Below are positions 54,888 to 63,357 of a stretch of DNA of 64,000 bases, one piece after another. Each line of letters starts with the position of its first letter. The stretch's first letter is position 1. Position numbers and translations under genes: made by a program. A model generated the notes under the pieces. The model was not told the origin of the DNA. It worked only from the letters and a program-made list of their open reading frames with translations, and searched no databases. Origin of the DNA: an uncultured Ruegeria sp. (lineage in GTDB: Bacteria; Pseudomonadota; Alphaproteobacteria; Rhodobacterales; Rhodobacteraceae); NCBI RefSeq assembly GCF_947500045.1, contig NZ_CANMQQ010000016.1, positions 29,555-93,554 on the forward strand. The letters run 5' to 3'.

Positions 54888-55877
54888 TCAATCAGGTGTC
54901 ACAATCACAGAATATGAAGAGCTCCACTGCTCTTGGCCTTCTCGGTAGTAACTGACCCTTGCACTATAGGTTCCCGGCACCCAGCTATCTGGCGGTTTTC
55001 TTTTACCCGCCGAATGTATCGCCTGTGCTTGGGTACGCTCGACGTCATGGGAATAGTTGAATTCAAACCCACCAGGTCCTGATATGAAGAAGCTGAGTGT
55101 ATCACCGGTTCGCGCGCCGAAGTACATTGCCCAAGCCACGATGGCGGGCGCGTCTTCGCTGAGTGTTTCAACGGGGGGCAAGCCCTCCTTTGCCTCGGAA
55201 AAATCTGGTATTTTAGTTGCAAATCCTGAGGCCAGAATACCGGTTGGGATATAGGGTATCGCATCCTGCCAAAGTGTGTCTTGGTCGGTAATCTGGCAGG
55301 TACCATCGTATTGCGGGGCAAATGGATCTACGACTTCGCCAAACCGTCTTACGCTGAAATGGAGGTGAGGGAAGGTCGTGAAACCGCTCAGCCCAATGTC
55401 ACCCAAGTATTGCCCTTGGGTTACCCATTCGCCTGGTCGAACGATAACGGAACCCGCTTTTAGATGGCAGTACTGGGTTTCCCAGCCATTTGAATGCGAC
55501 AGAACTACGCCGTTGCCGCACTCACGCCCGGACACATCAATTTTGTCAGGCGATTCAATTGAAACATCCGGCATCCCGTTCCGAATACCAGTAACTTTGC
55601 CTTCATGGGCTGCTAAGACGGCCACGCCATGGTTCATTTCAGCAATTGTAGCCGTACGGATATCAGTACCCTTGTGCCCGTCATACGAAAGCGAACCGCA
55701 CCTGTAATCTCTGCTCCCAGATGTCGGATCGTGGTCGACATACTGTTGAATATGACAATATTCTCGAAGCTGGCAATCTACTGGCCACGACAGCTTTATT
55801 GTATCGCTGATTGCAGGGCTGGTGATTACAAGCCCTTGGAAAACAATCACAAACAGCACTAGTAAAACAAATGACAT
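54888..55877 (-). CDS. Secreted M23-family metallopeptidase (LytM-like)
   Basis: 329 residues from the ATG at 55877 (GGAGCG upstream) rather than the longer open frame to 55979. Signal peptide or anchor at residues 1-24, then an M23 zinc peptidase domain: first ligand pair in DGHKGTDI (His-x3-Asp), the His-x-His motif in FPHLHFSVR. A C-terminal beta domain (about 225-329) follows with APAIVAWAMYFGARTGDTL. Members cleave peptidoglycan crosslinks or related substrates. It sits between the RTX gene and the secretion genes; it may trim cell wall for secretion or act on its own. Confidence 0.88.
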   Translation of the reverse strand: MSFVLLVLFVIVFQGLVITSPAISDTIKLSWPVDCQLREYCHIQQYVDHDPTSGSRDYRCGSLSYDGHKGTDIRTATIAEMNHGVAVLAAHEGKVTGIRNGMPDVSIESPDKIDVSGRECGNGVVLSHSNGWETQYCHLKAGSVIVRPGEWVTQGQYLGDIGLSGFTTFPHLHFSVRRFGEVVDPFAPQYDGTCQITDQDTLWQDAIPYIPTGILASGFATKIPDFSEAKEGLPPVETLSEDAPAIVAWAMYFGARTGDTLSFFISGPGGFEFNYSHDVERTQAQAIHSAGKRKPPDSWVPGTYSARVSYYREGQEQWSSSYSVIVTPD

Positions 55878-56226
55878 AGGTTTTTGACGCTCCAGAATCC
55901 CATCATTCTGGCAACTGACTAAACCCCATGGGTCATTCATTTGAAATACACATTTTAGACAGACTGGTTTCCCCGACATCAGTCAGGCCGAAGGCTTACT
56001 TCATTTCCAGGGTAAGCAATATCCATCCCGAAACACGGCATCAACGCCGCACCCAAACGAGCAATCCGGTCTGATGTAATATATCTGCGCACCAATACCG
56101 CGGCACTTCGCTTTGCAATGGGGCGGGTTTCGTAAGCTGCGTGATCTTTAATTGGGTTAGTCACGATCTTCCGTTGCCTAAGCAATTCGGTAGGCCAGCT
56201 AGGTTTGGATACTTGTGTAATTTTAG
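55878..56226. other. Gap upstream of M23 peptidase
   Basis: About 350 bases. It should hold the peptidase promoter. A 68-codon frame on the minus strand (55979-56185) starts without a clear ribosome site and matches no family I know, so I did not call it. Confidence 0.4.
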
Positions 56227-56832
56227 CTACTCAAGGGACACCCAAAGAACCATCGCGTCTTCGTCACTTGTTGAAATACAGCCATGGCCCATACCGCTAT
56301 CGTAGTAAAGTGAATCCCCTGCTTTCAATGTAGTTGGCCGATAATGTTCTGACACAAACACCAACTCGCCGCTGATCACATACATGAACTCTTCACCGTC
56401 ATGTCGTATCCAGTTGTCAAACTCTGATATATCACGCGCCTTGATCCTCGTGATATATGGCACCATTCTTTTGCTGGTTAGATCCGAACAAAGCAACTCA
56501 TGGATATAGGTTGGTGTTTCCTTGACCTCGCCTTGCCCTTTAGGCGTAAAATCTCGGCGACCCGCTACACCTGACCGACCGGACTGTAGAAACAATTGGG
56601 GAGTGCTGATATCGAGCGCTTCTGTCAGCCGTCGAACTGTTTCGAAGGTTGGCTGTGTCTGACTGTTCTCAATCTTCGAGAGTGTTGATCGTCCCACACC
56701 TGCGGCACGCCCGGCTTCTTCCAAAGTCCACCCTTTTGCGCGACGCGCTTGGCGGATTGCAGGACCAATCGATGTACGAGCGTCCTCGCCAGCAGGTCGC
56801 TGGTTATCGTTACTCTGTTCGTCTGACAACAT
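56227..56832 (-). CDS. XRE-family regulator with C-terminal cupin
   Basis: 201 residues: helix-turn-helix at about 24-80 (IRQARRAKGWTLEEAGRAAG, STLSKIENSQTQPTFETV) and a cupin sensor at about 110-200 (HDGEEFMYVISGELVF, LKAGDSLYYDSGMGHGC). Proteins of this layout control amino acid, polyamine or stress genes in response to a small ligand. It is not obviously linked to a neighbouring operon. Confidence 0.9.
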   Translation of the reverse strand: MLSDEQSNDNQRPAGEDARTSIGPAIRQARRAKGWTLEEAGRAAGVGRSTLSKIENSQTQPTFETVRRLTEALDISTPQLFLQSGRSGVAGRRDFTPKGQGEVKETPTYIHELLCSDLTSKRMVPYITRIKARDISEFDNWIRHDGEEFMYVISGELVFVSEHYRPTTLKAGDSLYYDSGMGHGCISTSDEDAMVLWVSLE

Positions 56833-57020
56833 ATTCTCCGTAAAAGCATGAGACTATAGATCAAACTTCGAACACGCAAATTTGAGTTTGGCAAGGGATT
56901 ATGACGGGGCTGTTGCTTTAAGTGGCATTGACCGATTTATCGGCATCGTTACGATGCCTCAGTCAGTCAACCCAAAAGCCTTGTGGGCAAGGGTGATTTC
57001 ACCTTCTTGGCTGGATGACC

Positions 57021-57518
57021 CTAATGCTGTTGGGTAACCTGTTTCTGGGAACTATTTTCGGCCCGGTCCTCAGGATGAACTTCGGAAAACTCCCCATCAA
57101 TGACATCGCCCTTGGCGAAATCGGAACTCTTGTTATCAAACTTGGATTTGAACCTCGGGTGCAATCTTGCCGGTTCCGTAATTTTACGCATGTATTCAAA
57201 GATGTTGATCCTGATGCTTGGAAACATGAGCAACAGTGCGATCGCGTCCGTGAAAAAGCCAGGCATCATCAGAAACGCCCCGCTGAAAATGATCATGATT
57301 CTCTGTGCAGTTGGATAATCCGGTTCTTCTTCAGTTGTAAAAGCGGACTTGGCCCGCGCCATCATCTGTTGGCCCTGACGTGCCACCATCACAGTGCCGA
57401 CAACTGCTGTTAGGACGACAAGGAACAATGTTTGCCACAAGCCAATTAAATCGCCTATCAGGATGAACAGGGCTATTTCAACGACAGGAAGCAGCAGAAA
57501 CATTAGATACAAAAACAA
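57021..57518 (-). CDS. fxsA: FxsA family membrane protein
   Basis: 165 residues with three hydrophobic segments (LMFLLLPVVEIALFILIGDL, TLFLVVLTAVVGTVMVARQG, FLMMPGFFTDAIALLLMF) and a polar C-terminal tail (FAKGDVIDGEFSEVHPED). FxsA was named for a role in phage exclusion in E. coli; its general function is not well known. In many alphaproteobacteria it sits near core genes such as secB, so finding it here beside an RTX system is slightly unexpected. Confidence 0.88.
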   Translation of the reverse strand: MFLYLMFLLLPVVEIALFILIGDLIGLWQTLFLVVLTAVVGTVMVARQGQQMMARAKSAFTTEEEPDYPTAQRIMIIFSGAFLMMPGFFTDAIALLLMFPSIRINIFEYMRKITEPARLHPRFKSKFDNKSSDFAKGDVIDGEFSEVHPEDRAENSSQKQVTQQH

Positions 57519-57733
57519 GCGTTGTGTCCTTTTCTACCCGGCAGCCAGTGGCTTGTTTCTAGGTGACATGCACAGTCAATCGCCGTCCAATACCCTGGCC
57601 CTCACCAGCGATAGTTGGAACGCATGACAACTTGGCATTTGAACAGGTCGATATCAACCGTGATCAAATGACCCGTTCACCTTTGCGGCCGCCTCAATGT
57701 GCCCTCCGCTTGCATATGCTTGAACGCTCAGGT

Positions 57734-59041
57734 TTACGTTTCCCGGAAAGCCTTATTAAAGTAATCAGCAAGCGGTTTTACGAAGTAGTGCATCGGAGTG
57801 TGATCGCTTGTTCGAAAGAATGCTTCGACCGGCATTCCAGGCAGAAGGTTGATCGCGCCGCCAAACTGGCTTCTGTCCTCTTCGCTCAACTCGACCAAAA
57901 CGCGATAGTATTGATAGCTGTTGTCAGGGCTTTGGAAAACATCCGCCGAAATCTGCCTGACGCGCCCCACAAACTCGGGCGTCGTTTGTTGACTGAAGGA
58001 AGAAAATCGAAGCGTTGCTTCCTGATCCAAAGAGATCTGGTCGATATGAATTGGCTCGACCTGGGCGGCAATAACCAACGGGCGGTCCTGTGGAATTAGG
58101 TACAACACCGGATCGGCGGCTCTGAGGACGGACTTTGGTGTAAACACTTGAAGCCCATATACGATTCCGGACACAGGTGCCTTTATTTCCGACCGTGCAA
58201 TTTGTTCAGACAACTCTTCAATTTTGGTTCGCAGTTCAATTTCTTCCAGCCTGATCTCACGTAACTCAGCGACGACCGTCTCGCGTTTACCGGCCTCTAG
58301 TTTACGAGCTTCGATGGCAATTTCAGTAATACGCCCCTTCGTTTGCGCAATGTTCGCGCTCAGTTGTCCGATTTGCCCATGAAGACTCGCCAGTTCGCGT
58401 TCCATGGTCAGCTTTTGGTTCGCATTACTCAGGCCTTTGTCTTCAAGGATCTTCTGACGGTCCAGTTCTTTCTCGATCAAATCCAATTGCATGAGAACGC
58501 CAGCTTTTTGTGCTTCATACCCATCAATCTGGTCACGCAACTGTTCACTTCGTTGGCTCAGTTGGTCAAACTGCTGGTTCAGAGAATGCGCACGCGCAAT
58601 GAACAAGGTTTCCTGCCCAACCATCATCTGACCAGCACGGGGTACCTCTTGCGCAACGTCGCGCAATTCCTTCGCAAAGCGAATGCTGTCCCTGCGGTCT
58701 CTTTCTGAAATCAGCCTGCCACGCCGCGCCAGAAGCTCATACAGCGCATTCTCAGTGACCATAAGCTGAGAGCTAAGTTTCTCAGTCTCAAGCATGATCA
58801 ACCGCTGCCCTTCGGTTACGAATTGACCTTCTCTTACGTGCACAGCCGAAACGACACCGCCATCGGGGTGTTGCACGATCTGTCGATTTTGTTCGACTTC
58901 GATTTGTGCGTTAGCAATGACAGCACCTGACAGGCTGCTGAGTACCGACCAAGCACCAAAACCCCCAACCAAAACAACTAAAATCAGGAACCCGGCGATC
59001 GTCAGACCATTTACATTCTGATATTTCCGCTCGTTACTCAT
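57734..59041 (-). CDS. Type I secretion periplasmic adaptor (HlyD/PrtE family)
   Basis: 435 residues: short cytoplasmic N-terminus, one membrane helix (LTIAGFLILVVLVGGFGAW), a barrel/lipoyl half (VVSAVHVREGQFVTEGQRLI), long coiled-coil hairpin (about 95-290) and the second lipoyl half with the family ending (APVSGIVYGLQVFTPKSVL, MPVEAFF). It links the inner-membrane ABC protein to an outer-membrane TolC-type channel, which is not encoded in this window. Overlaps the ABC gene by 4 bases. Confidence 0.92.
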   Translation of the reverse strand: MSNERKYQNVNGLTIAGFLILVVLVGGFGAWSVLSSLSGAVIANAQIEVEQNRQIVQHPDGGVVSAVHVREGQFVTEGQRLIMLETEKLSSQLMVTENALYELLARRGRLISERDRRDSIRFAKELRDVAQEVPRAGQMMVGQETLFIARAHSLNQQFDQLSQRSEQLRDQIDGYEAQKAGVLMQLDLIEKELDRQKILEDKGLSNANQKLTMERELASLHGQIGQLSANIAQTKGRITEIAIEARKLEAGKRETVVAELREIRLEEIELRTKIEELSEQIARSEIKAPVSGIVYGLQVFTPKSVLRAADPVLYLIPQDRPLVIAAQVEPIHIDQISLDQEATLRFSSFSQQTTPEFVGRVRQISADVFQSPDNSYQYYRVLVELSEEDRSQFGGAINLLPGMPVEAFFRTSDHTPMHYFVKPLADYFNKAFRET

Positions 59042-60771
59042 ATGACACCCCCCATCTGCCCTGGTGAATTGAGCTGATCGTGATTGGTTACGTATTTCTG
59101 CAACACCTCATCACGCGGCCCATAATCCACCATCATACCTTGACTTAAGATAAGAATTTTCTCGCATTCAGATAGCGCTGCGGGGCGATGTGCCATGATC
59201 ATGACAATGCACCCTTCTTCCTTCAGTGAACGTATTGCCCGGTTCAGCGCCATAGATCCATGGCTGTCCAAGCTCGAATTGGGCTCGTCCAGAACTAGAA
59301 CAATCGGGTCTGAATACAATGCACGCGCCAATCCGATCCGCTGCATTTGACCGCCTGAAAGCTGGCCACCGTTGGCGTTGATGATCGTGTCATATCCGTC
59401 TGGAAGCTCGGATATCATTTGATGCGCATCCGCCTTCATTGCGGCCGCGACTACCTTTGAATCATCCGCCTCATCTGCAAATCTTGCAATGTTCTCGGCG
59501 ATCGTACCTTCGAACAGATGTATCCGTTGCGGCAGATACCCGACATATTGCCCAAGCTTGTCGGGATGATACTGATTGAGCGGAAATTGCCCCAACCGTA
59601 CCTCGCCATTATAGGGTTGCCATAACCCGGTTAACGCGCGCGCCAAAGTTGATTTACCCGATCCGGATGGGCCGATCACGGCCACAGCCGTTCCGCTTTC
59701 CACGGTGAATGTAGGCCCCTTGAGGGCCAGCCGCGATTGACCAGGAGGAGCAACAGACAATTGCTTGATCGACAAGTGGGCAGGAGGCGCAGGCAATTCG
59801 GTTCGGTCGCTCAATGGCGGTGCCACAGCGAGTAACGCGGCCAGTGTTTTCCAACCCCGGTGGGCTGACTGCAATACTGGCCAAGACGCGACAATCGTCT
59901 CAATTGGGGCCAACGCTCTTCCCAGTAAGATCGAAGACGCAATCATAACACCCGGCGTCACTTCGGCCTGCAACACAAGGTACGCTGCAAGGCCCAGCAT
60001 GGCCGATTGCACAATCATCCGAAACACCTTGGAGATTGTTTTGTAAAGCGTTCCTTTTTCGGCGCTTTCGGTCTGTTCCGACAATGCCTCGTCTTGCAAA
60101 TTCTGCCACCGATCAAAAATCGATGTCAGCATCCCCATGCTTTGAACCGTTTCTGCTTCGACACGGATCTGTTCACTCATCAGATCAGATTTGTGCACGG
60201 CCCGCGTTGCCAACTGGTTTTTTCTTTGCGTAGCAACCTGATTGATCCCCGCGATCAAAAGCAAGAACAGGGCGGATCCAATGGCCAAATACCCAAGCCA
60301 TGGATGAAAGAGGTATATTCCGAACAGAAAAAGCGGCGTCCAAGGCAGATCAATCAATGCAATTAACATCGGGGAAGCCAGAAACTGACGAATATTCTCA
60401 AGGCTTTTCAAGCCTGTTTCCGCATTCAAATCAGGTAGCTGTGCGGAGCGTCGGACAACCGACTCAAACACTCTACGGTTCAACGTGTCACTGAATTTTG
60501 CCCCGACACGCGTCATGACACGGGTTCGGATGTAATCCAGTACGCCCATGACCACGAAGAGAAACAGAACAATGAGCGACAACGCTATGAGCGTTTGTTC
60601 GGACTTGCTGGTGAGTACCCTATCGTAGACCTGAAGCATGTAGAGCGGCCCGGTCAGCATCAGCAAGTTGGCAAAGATGCTGAAAATGAAAACCGCGACG
60701 ACCGCATAATAGACCTTGGACCGAGCCGTTCTCAGCTCTTCCGCGCCTTTTTCCAAGGCATTCGAGTTCAT
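59038..60771 (-). CDS. Type I secretion system permease/ATPase (PrtD family)
   Basis: 577 residues from the ATG at 60771 (GGGGGT upstream); the open frame to 60915 is not needed. Membrane domain about 25-300 (FSIFANLLMLTGPLYMLQVY), ATPase domain 335-565 with Walker A GPSGSGKST, signature LSGGQMQRIGLARAL and Walker B VLVLDEPNSSLD. There is no N-terminal C39 peptidase domain, so it exports proteins by a C-terminal signal, as expected for RTX substrates. Overlaps the adaptor gene by 4 bases; likely partner of the RTX protein at 48399. Confidence 0.92.
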   Translation of the reverse strand: MNSNALEKGAEELRTARSKVYYAVVAVFIFSIFANLLMLTGPLYMLQVYDRVLTSKSEQTLIALSLIVLFLFVVMGVLDYIRTRVMTRVGAKFSDTLNRRVFESVVRRSAQLPDLNAETGLKSLENIRQFLASPMLIALIDLPWTPLFLFGIYLFHPWLGYLAIGSALFLLLIAGINQVATQRKNQLATRAVHKSDLMSEQIRVEAETVQSMGMLTSIFDRWQNLQDEALSEQTESAEKGTLYKTISKVFRMIVQSAMLGLAAYLVLQAEVTPGVMIASSILLGRALAPIETIVASWPVLQSAHRGWKTLAALLAVAPPLSDRTELPAPPAHLSIKQLSVAPPGQSRLALKGPTFTVESGTAVAVIGPSGSGKSTLARALTGLWQPYNGEVRLGQFPLNQYHPDKLGQYVGYLPQRIHLFEGTIAENIARFADEADDSKVVAAAMKADAHQMISELPDGYDTIINANGGQLSGGQMQRIGLARALYSDPIVLVLDEPNSSLDSHGSMALNRAIRSLKEEGCIVMIMAHRPAALSECEKILILSQGMMVDYGPRDEVLQKYVTNHDQLNSPGQMGGVI

Positions 60772-61113
60772 CTTTACCCCCATCTTCGTTTGGAACGAAG
60801 TCGAATTGAGTTTGTCCGACGCCCGTTCAGACAAAGGCCGCGCGCAAGCCAGGTTTTTCGCTTTTCTGGCGAGCGCGCGACGTGTGAGCGAGGCCGAATT
60901 TCGTAAAACTTCCAAATCATCAAGATGTGGAGTTCCATGAGTGGTGGAGAAATTCGGCCCACTCGCGCATGCAACCTGTTCCCGGTGGCAAACGTTATTT
61001 TCAAAAGCTCGAACTGAATAGTCTCGAGATCGGTTCGCGTTTTATTCCCCCGAATAACCGAACCTTGGTTGCCATTCCTCCTTTTCTGTCACGGCCAATG
61101 GCTGCCGTTGTGA
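60772..61113. other. Upstream region of the secretion genes
   Basis: About 340 bases without a confident gene. It likely holds the secretion operon promoter. Plus-strand open frames here lack family signals. Confidence 0.4.
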
Positions 61114-61308
61114 TCCCTGCCGAACTCAGATCTGCGTGGGAGCGCCGATGTCGGATCTGTCCGTATCGTTTGCGGTATCGAAATCGCAAACTTTGTGGAA
61201 ACTCGCGGCTACATCCACAACCAACGCTTTTACTACCACTATGAACATCTCATCACCGTCAATCGCGAAAGCAATGTCGGCAACCGATTGGCCCTAAGTG
61301 CTGTTTGA
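61114..61308 (+). pseudogene. Orphan coding-like fragment without a start codon
   Basis: One plus-strand frame is open from just after a TGA (61111-61113) to a TGA at 61306-61308 and reads SLPNSDLRGSADVGSV..., later GYIHNQRFYYHYEHLITVN and NVGNRLALSAV-stop. Third codon positions are mostly C, unlike the surrounding non-coding DNA, so this looks like the 3' end of a lost gene. I do not recognise the family. Confidence 0.45.
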
Positions 61309-62181
61309 GTGGTCAAGGGTCCTACTCATCACTTTAGGCAAAAGAATTCCCTCCCCGAAACTTATAGCCTTATAAGAACGCAATTCAGCATTGTGAGCAG
61401 ATTAAGGATATTTTTCCAATACAGATATATTTTATTGTCACGTTTTTGTGAAGAAACGATTCCCTTCATGGTAACACTCAACTAATAGGGCCGGCTCTTG
61501 GCGAAACTTGACGCAAATATCTGCACAGGTGTCGTTTTTTGACCACTTCGCAGACCTTAGACGAAAGATCAGCATCCGCACATCTGTGTCAAAAAGCTGT
61601 TAGAAAACTCAGAAATCCGCAACTAAGGTCAATAATTTGCCTCATAGCTTGAAACATAGCTGGCTCATTTTGAAGTTATACCAAACGGGGACACCGTCTG
61701 ATTCGGCTCGTTGAGGCGCAGAAGGCACATTCGAACATGATGTTTAGCTCCAAGGGTCAGGACTTATTCTTGGACAGTTGATTTCTGACAGAAACACCTT
61801 CGAGGGCTTACGGTAGCGGGTTGCAGCGCCTCTTCTGAAGGGCTGGGGTAGCGGGTGAATTTGCCTTAGTCATGATCCGTGAAACACCGTTACTCAAGGC
61901 CAGTTTCTGTCGCATTTGGACTAGATTTGCCAAGGATAGTCGGGTGGCTTGGTAGGAGTGGATCGTACTCAAGTTCTCACATCTCTCGGTCGCCGCGCCA
62001 CAGGCTGCGACCTCGTCGCAAGGGCCTAGTTTCAGGCCTCTTGTTAAGAAGGGCCGTGTGCAGACTCCACTAAAACAAGTCCCAAAACCAGAATTCATCA
62101 CGACCGAGCCGCCAAGCCTGTTCCTTCAGGCCGGAAAGTTGAACTACTTCGCTAGCTCCGTTGGTGCCGACATGCGGAGAC
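61309..62181. other. 873-base region without a supported gene
   Basis: AT-rich left part with TATTTTATTGTCACG and several stop-dense stretches, then a GC-richer right part from about 61800. GGTAGCGGGT occurs at 61811 and again at 61846, flanking CTTCTGAAGGGCTG. Open frames (for example 61808-62101 minus) have no family signal. It is most likely decayed insertion or gene debris. Confidence 0.4.
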
Positions 62182-63274
62182 ATGGTTGACTACAGAAGAC
62201 ATACCTTGATCCGGGCCATTTCCCATATAGCTGACATTAAACCCTATGCGCTGGCAGATCTTGGGGACAATAACATCATTCCGCTAGCACAGAACGAAAG
62301 CGCGTATTCCTGCCAGCCCCGAGGCGATGCGGGCCGCTAACGAAACCGCCGCCAAAATCCCACTTTATCTCGATCCGGACTGGCTGAGCCTGCGGGTCGC
62401 GATTGCTCAAATATACGACTTTGAACCAGATCGCATTCTCTGTGGGGCGGGTTCTATGGAGCTGATCGGGTGCCTGATCCGCGCCTTTGCTGGCCCGGAA
62501 GATAGAATTCTGGGAGGCGAATATGGATATGCCTATGTCTCCTCAGCTTCGGCGCAGGTCGAAGCCGACTATGTGACCGCACGGGAAGCTGACCTGTCGG
62601 TCTCGGTGGATGAAGTGTTGGCGGCTGTGACAGACCGCACGCGCATCGTGTTCATCTGCCACCCCGGTAGCCCGACCGGGACACCCATTAAAAACAGCGA
62701 CATCCTGCGGCTGCGACACCATTTGCAGCGCAATATCATGCTTGTAGTCGATCAGGCCTATGCCGAACTATCTGACTCGGGGCAGGATCCCGCAGAAATC
62801 TTCGCCCTGGTGCAACGTGGTGACACCGTGGCTCTTCGAACTTTTTCCAAAGCCTACGGCCTGGCAGGAGCACGGGTTGGCTGGGGATATTTTCCACACG
62901 GGACCGCGGCAGAAATTCGCAAAATTCTGATTCCCAACAACATTCCCGCGCCGTCGCAGGCCATGGCAGACGCGGCGATGCTGGACCAGAAACACATGGC
63001 GGAGATCATCCAAAAAACCACCGTGATCCGTGATCGATTTGCTGCGGATTGCCGGAAACTCGGGCTGGATGTCCCACAAAGTCACACGAATTTTGTGCTG
63101 TTGCGCTTTGCCACAGCTCAGCAAATGCAGGTCGCAGACAATGCGCTTCGCGCAGATGGCCTGATGATGCGCCCCATGGGCGGCTACTGGCTGCACAATT
63201 GTCTGCACGCCACAATCTGCAGCGATGAAATCATGCGCAACGCCCTCGCGGTATTGAAAGGAGTATTATCATGA
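62182..63274 (+). pseudogene. Histidinol-phosphate-type aminotransferase, interrupted by a frameshift
   Basis: The frame from ATG 62182 (CGGAGA upstream) reads MVDYRRHTLIRAISHIADIK and IIPLAQNESAYS, the normal N-terminus of a HisC-like PLP enzyme, then leaves frame near 62305-62309. The second frame (from 62327) carries the remaining 315 residues: AMRAANETAAKIPLY, GAGSMELIGCLIRAF, the cofactor lysine in TFSKAYGLAGARVGWG, and a C-terminus. The two parts join if one base of CGTATTCC is removed. Either a true frameshift mutation or an assembly error. A class I/II aminotransferase of about 363 residues would result. Confidence 0.8.
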
Positions 63275-63357
63275 CCCAAGACCCCCGAAGCGGTGCCAAA
63301 ATTGGCGTGCTGGTGCCATATACCAACGTCAATCAGGAACCCGACCTTGAACTGATC
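63271..63357 (+). pseudogene. 5' fragment of a maleate-isomerase/Asp-Glu racemase-like gene, cut by an IS6 end
   Basis: The ATG at 63271 overlaps the aminotransferase stop (ATGA) and reads SGAKIGVLVPYTNVNQEPDL, the usual start of maleate cis-trans isomerase/arylmalonate decarboxylase-like proteins. After 29 native residues the sequence runs into TGTTGCAAACTTT, an IS6-type terminal repeat, and stops at 63400-63402. The rest of the gene is missing from the window. It was coupled to the aminotransferase, suggesting a two-step amino-acid-like pathway. Confidence 0.7.

Noticed and set aside
55979..56185. 68-codon minus-strand open frame between the M23 peptidase and XRE genes
   Set aside because: No ribosome site, no family match and not coupled to neighbours; could be real but unsupported.
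42089..61489. Exact 14-base repeat ACTCAACTAATAGG at 42089 and 61476
   Set aside because: Repeats of 14 bases are expected by chance several times in 64 kb, and the contexts are unrelated.
61808..62101. 97-codon minus-strand open frame
   Set aside because: No signature, no ribosome site, and low-complexity end; probably chance in debris DNA.
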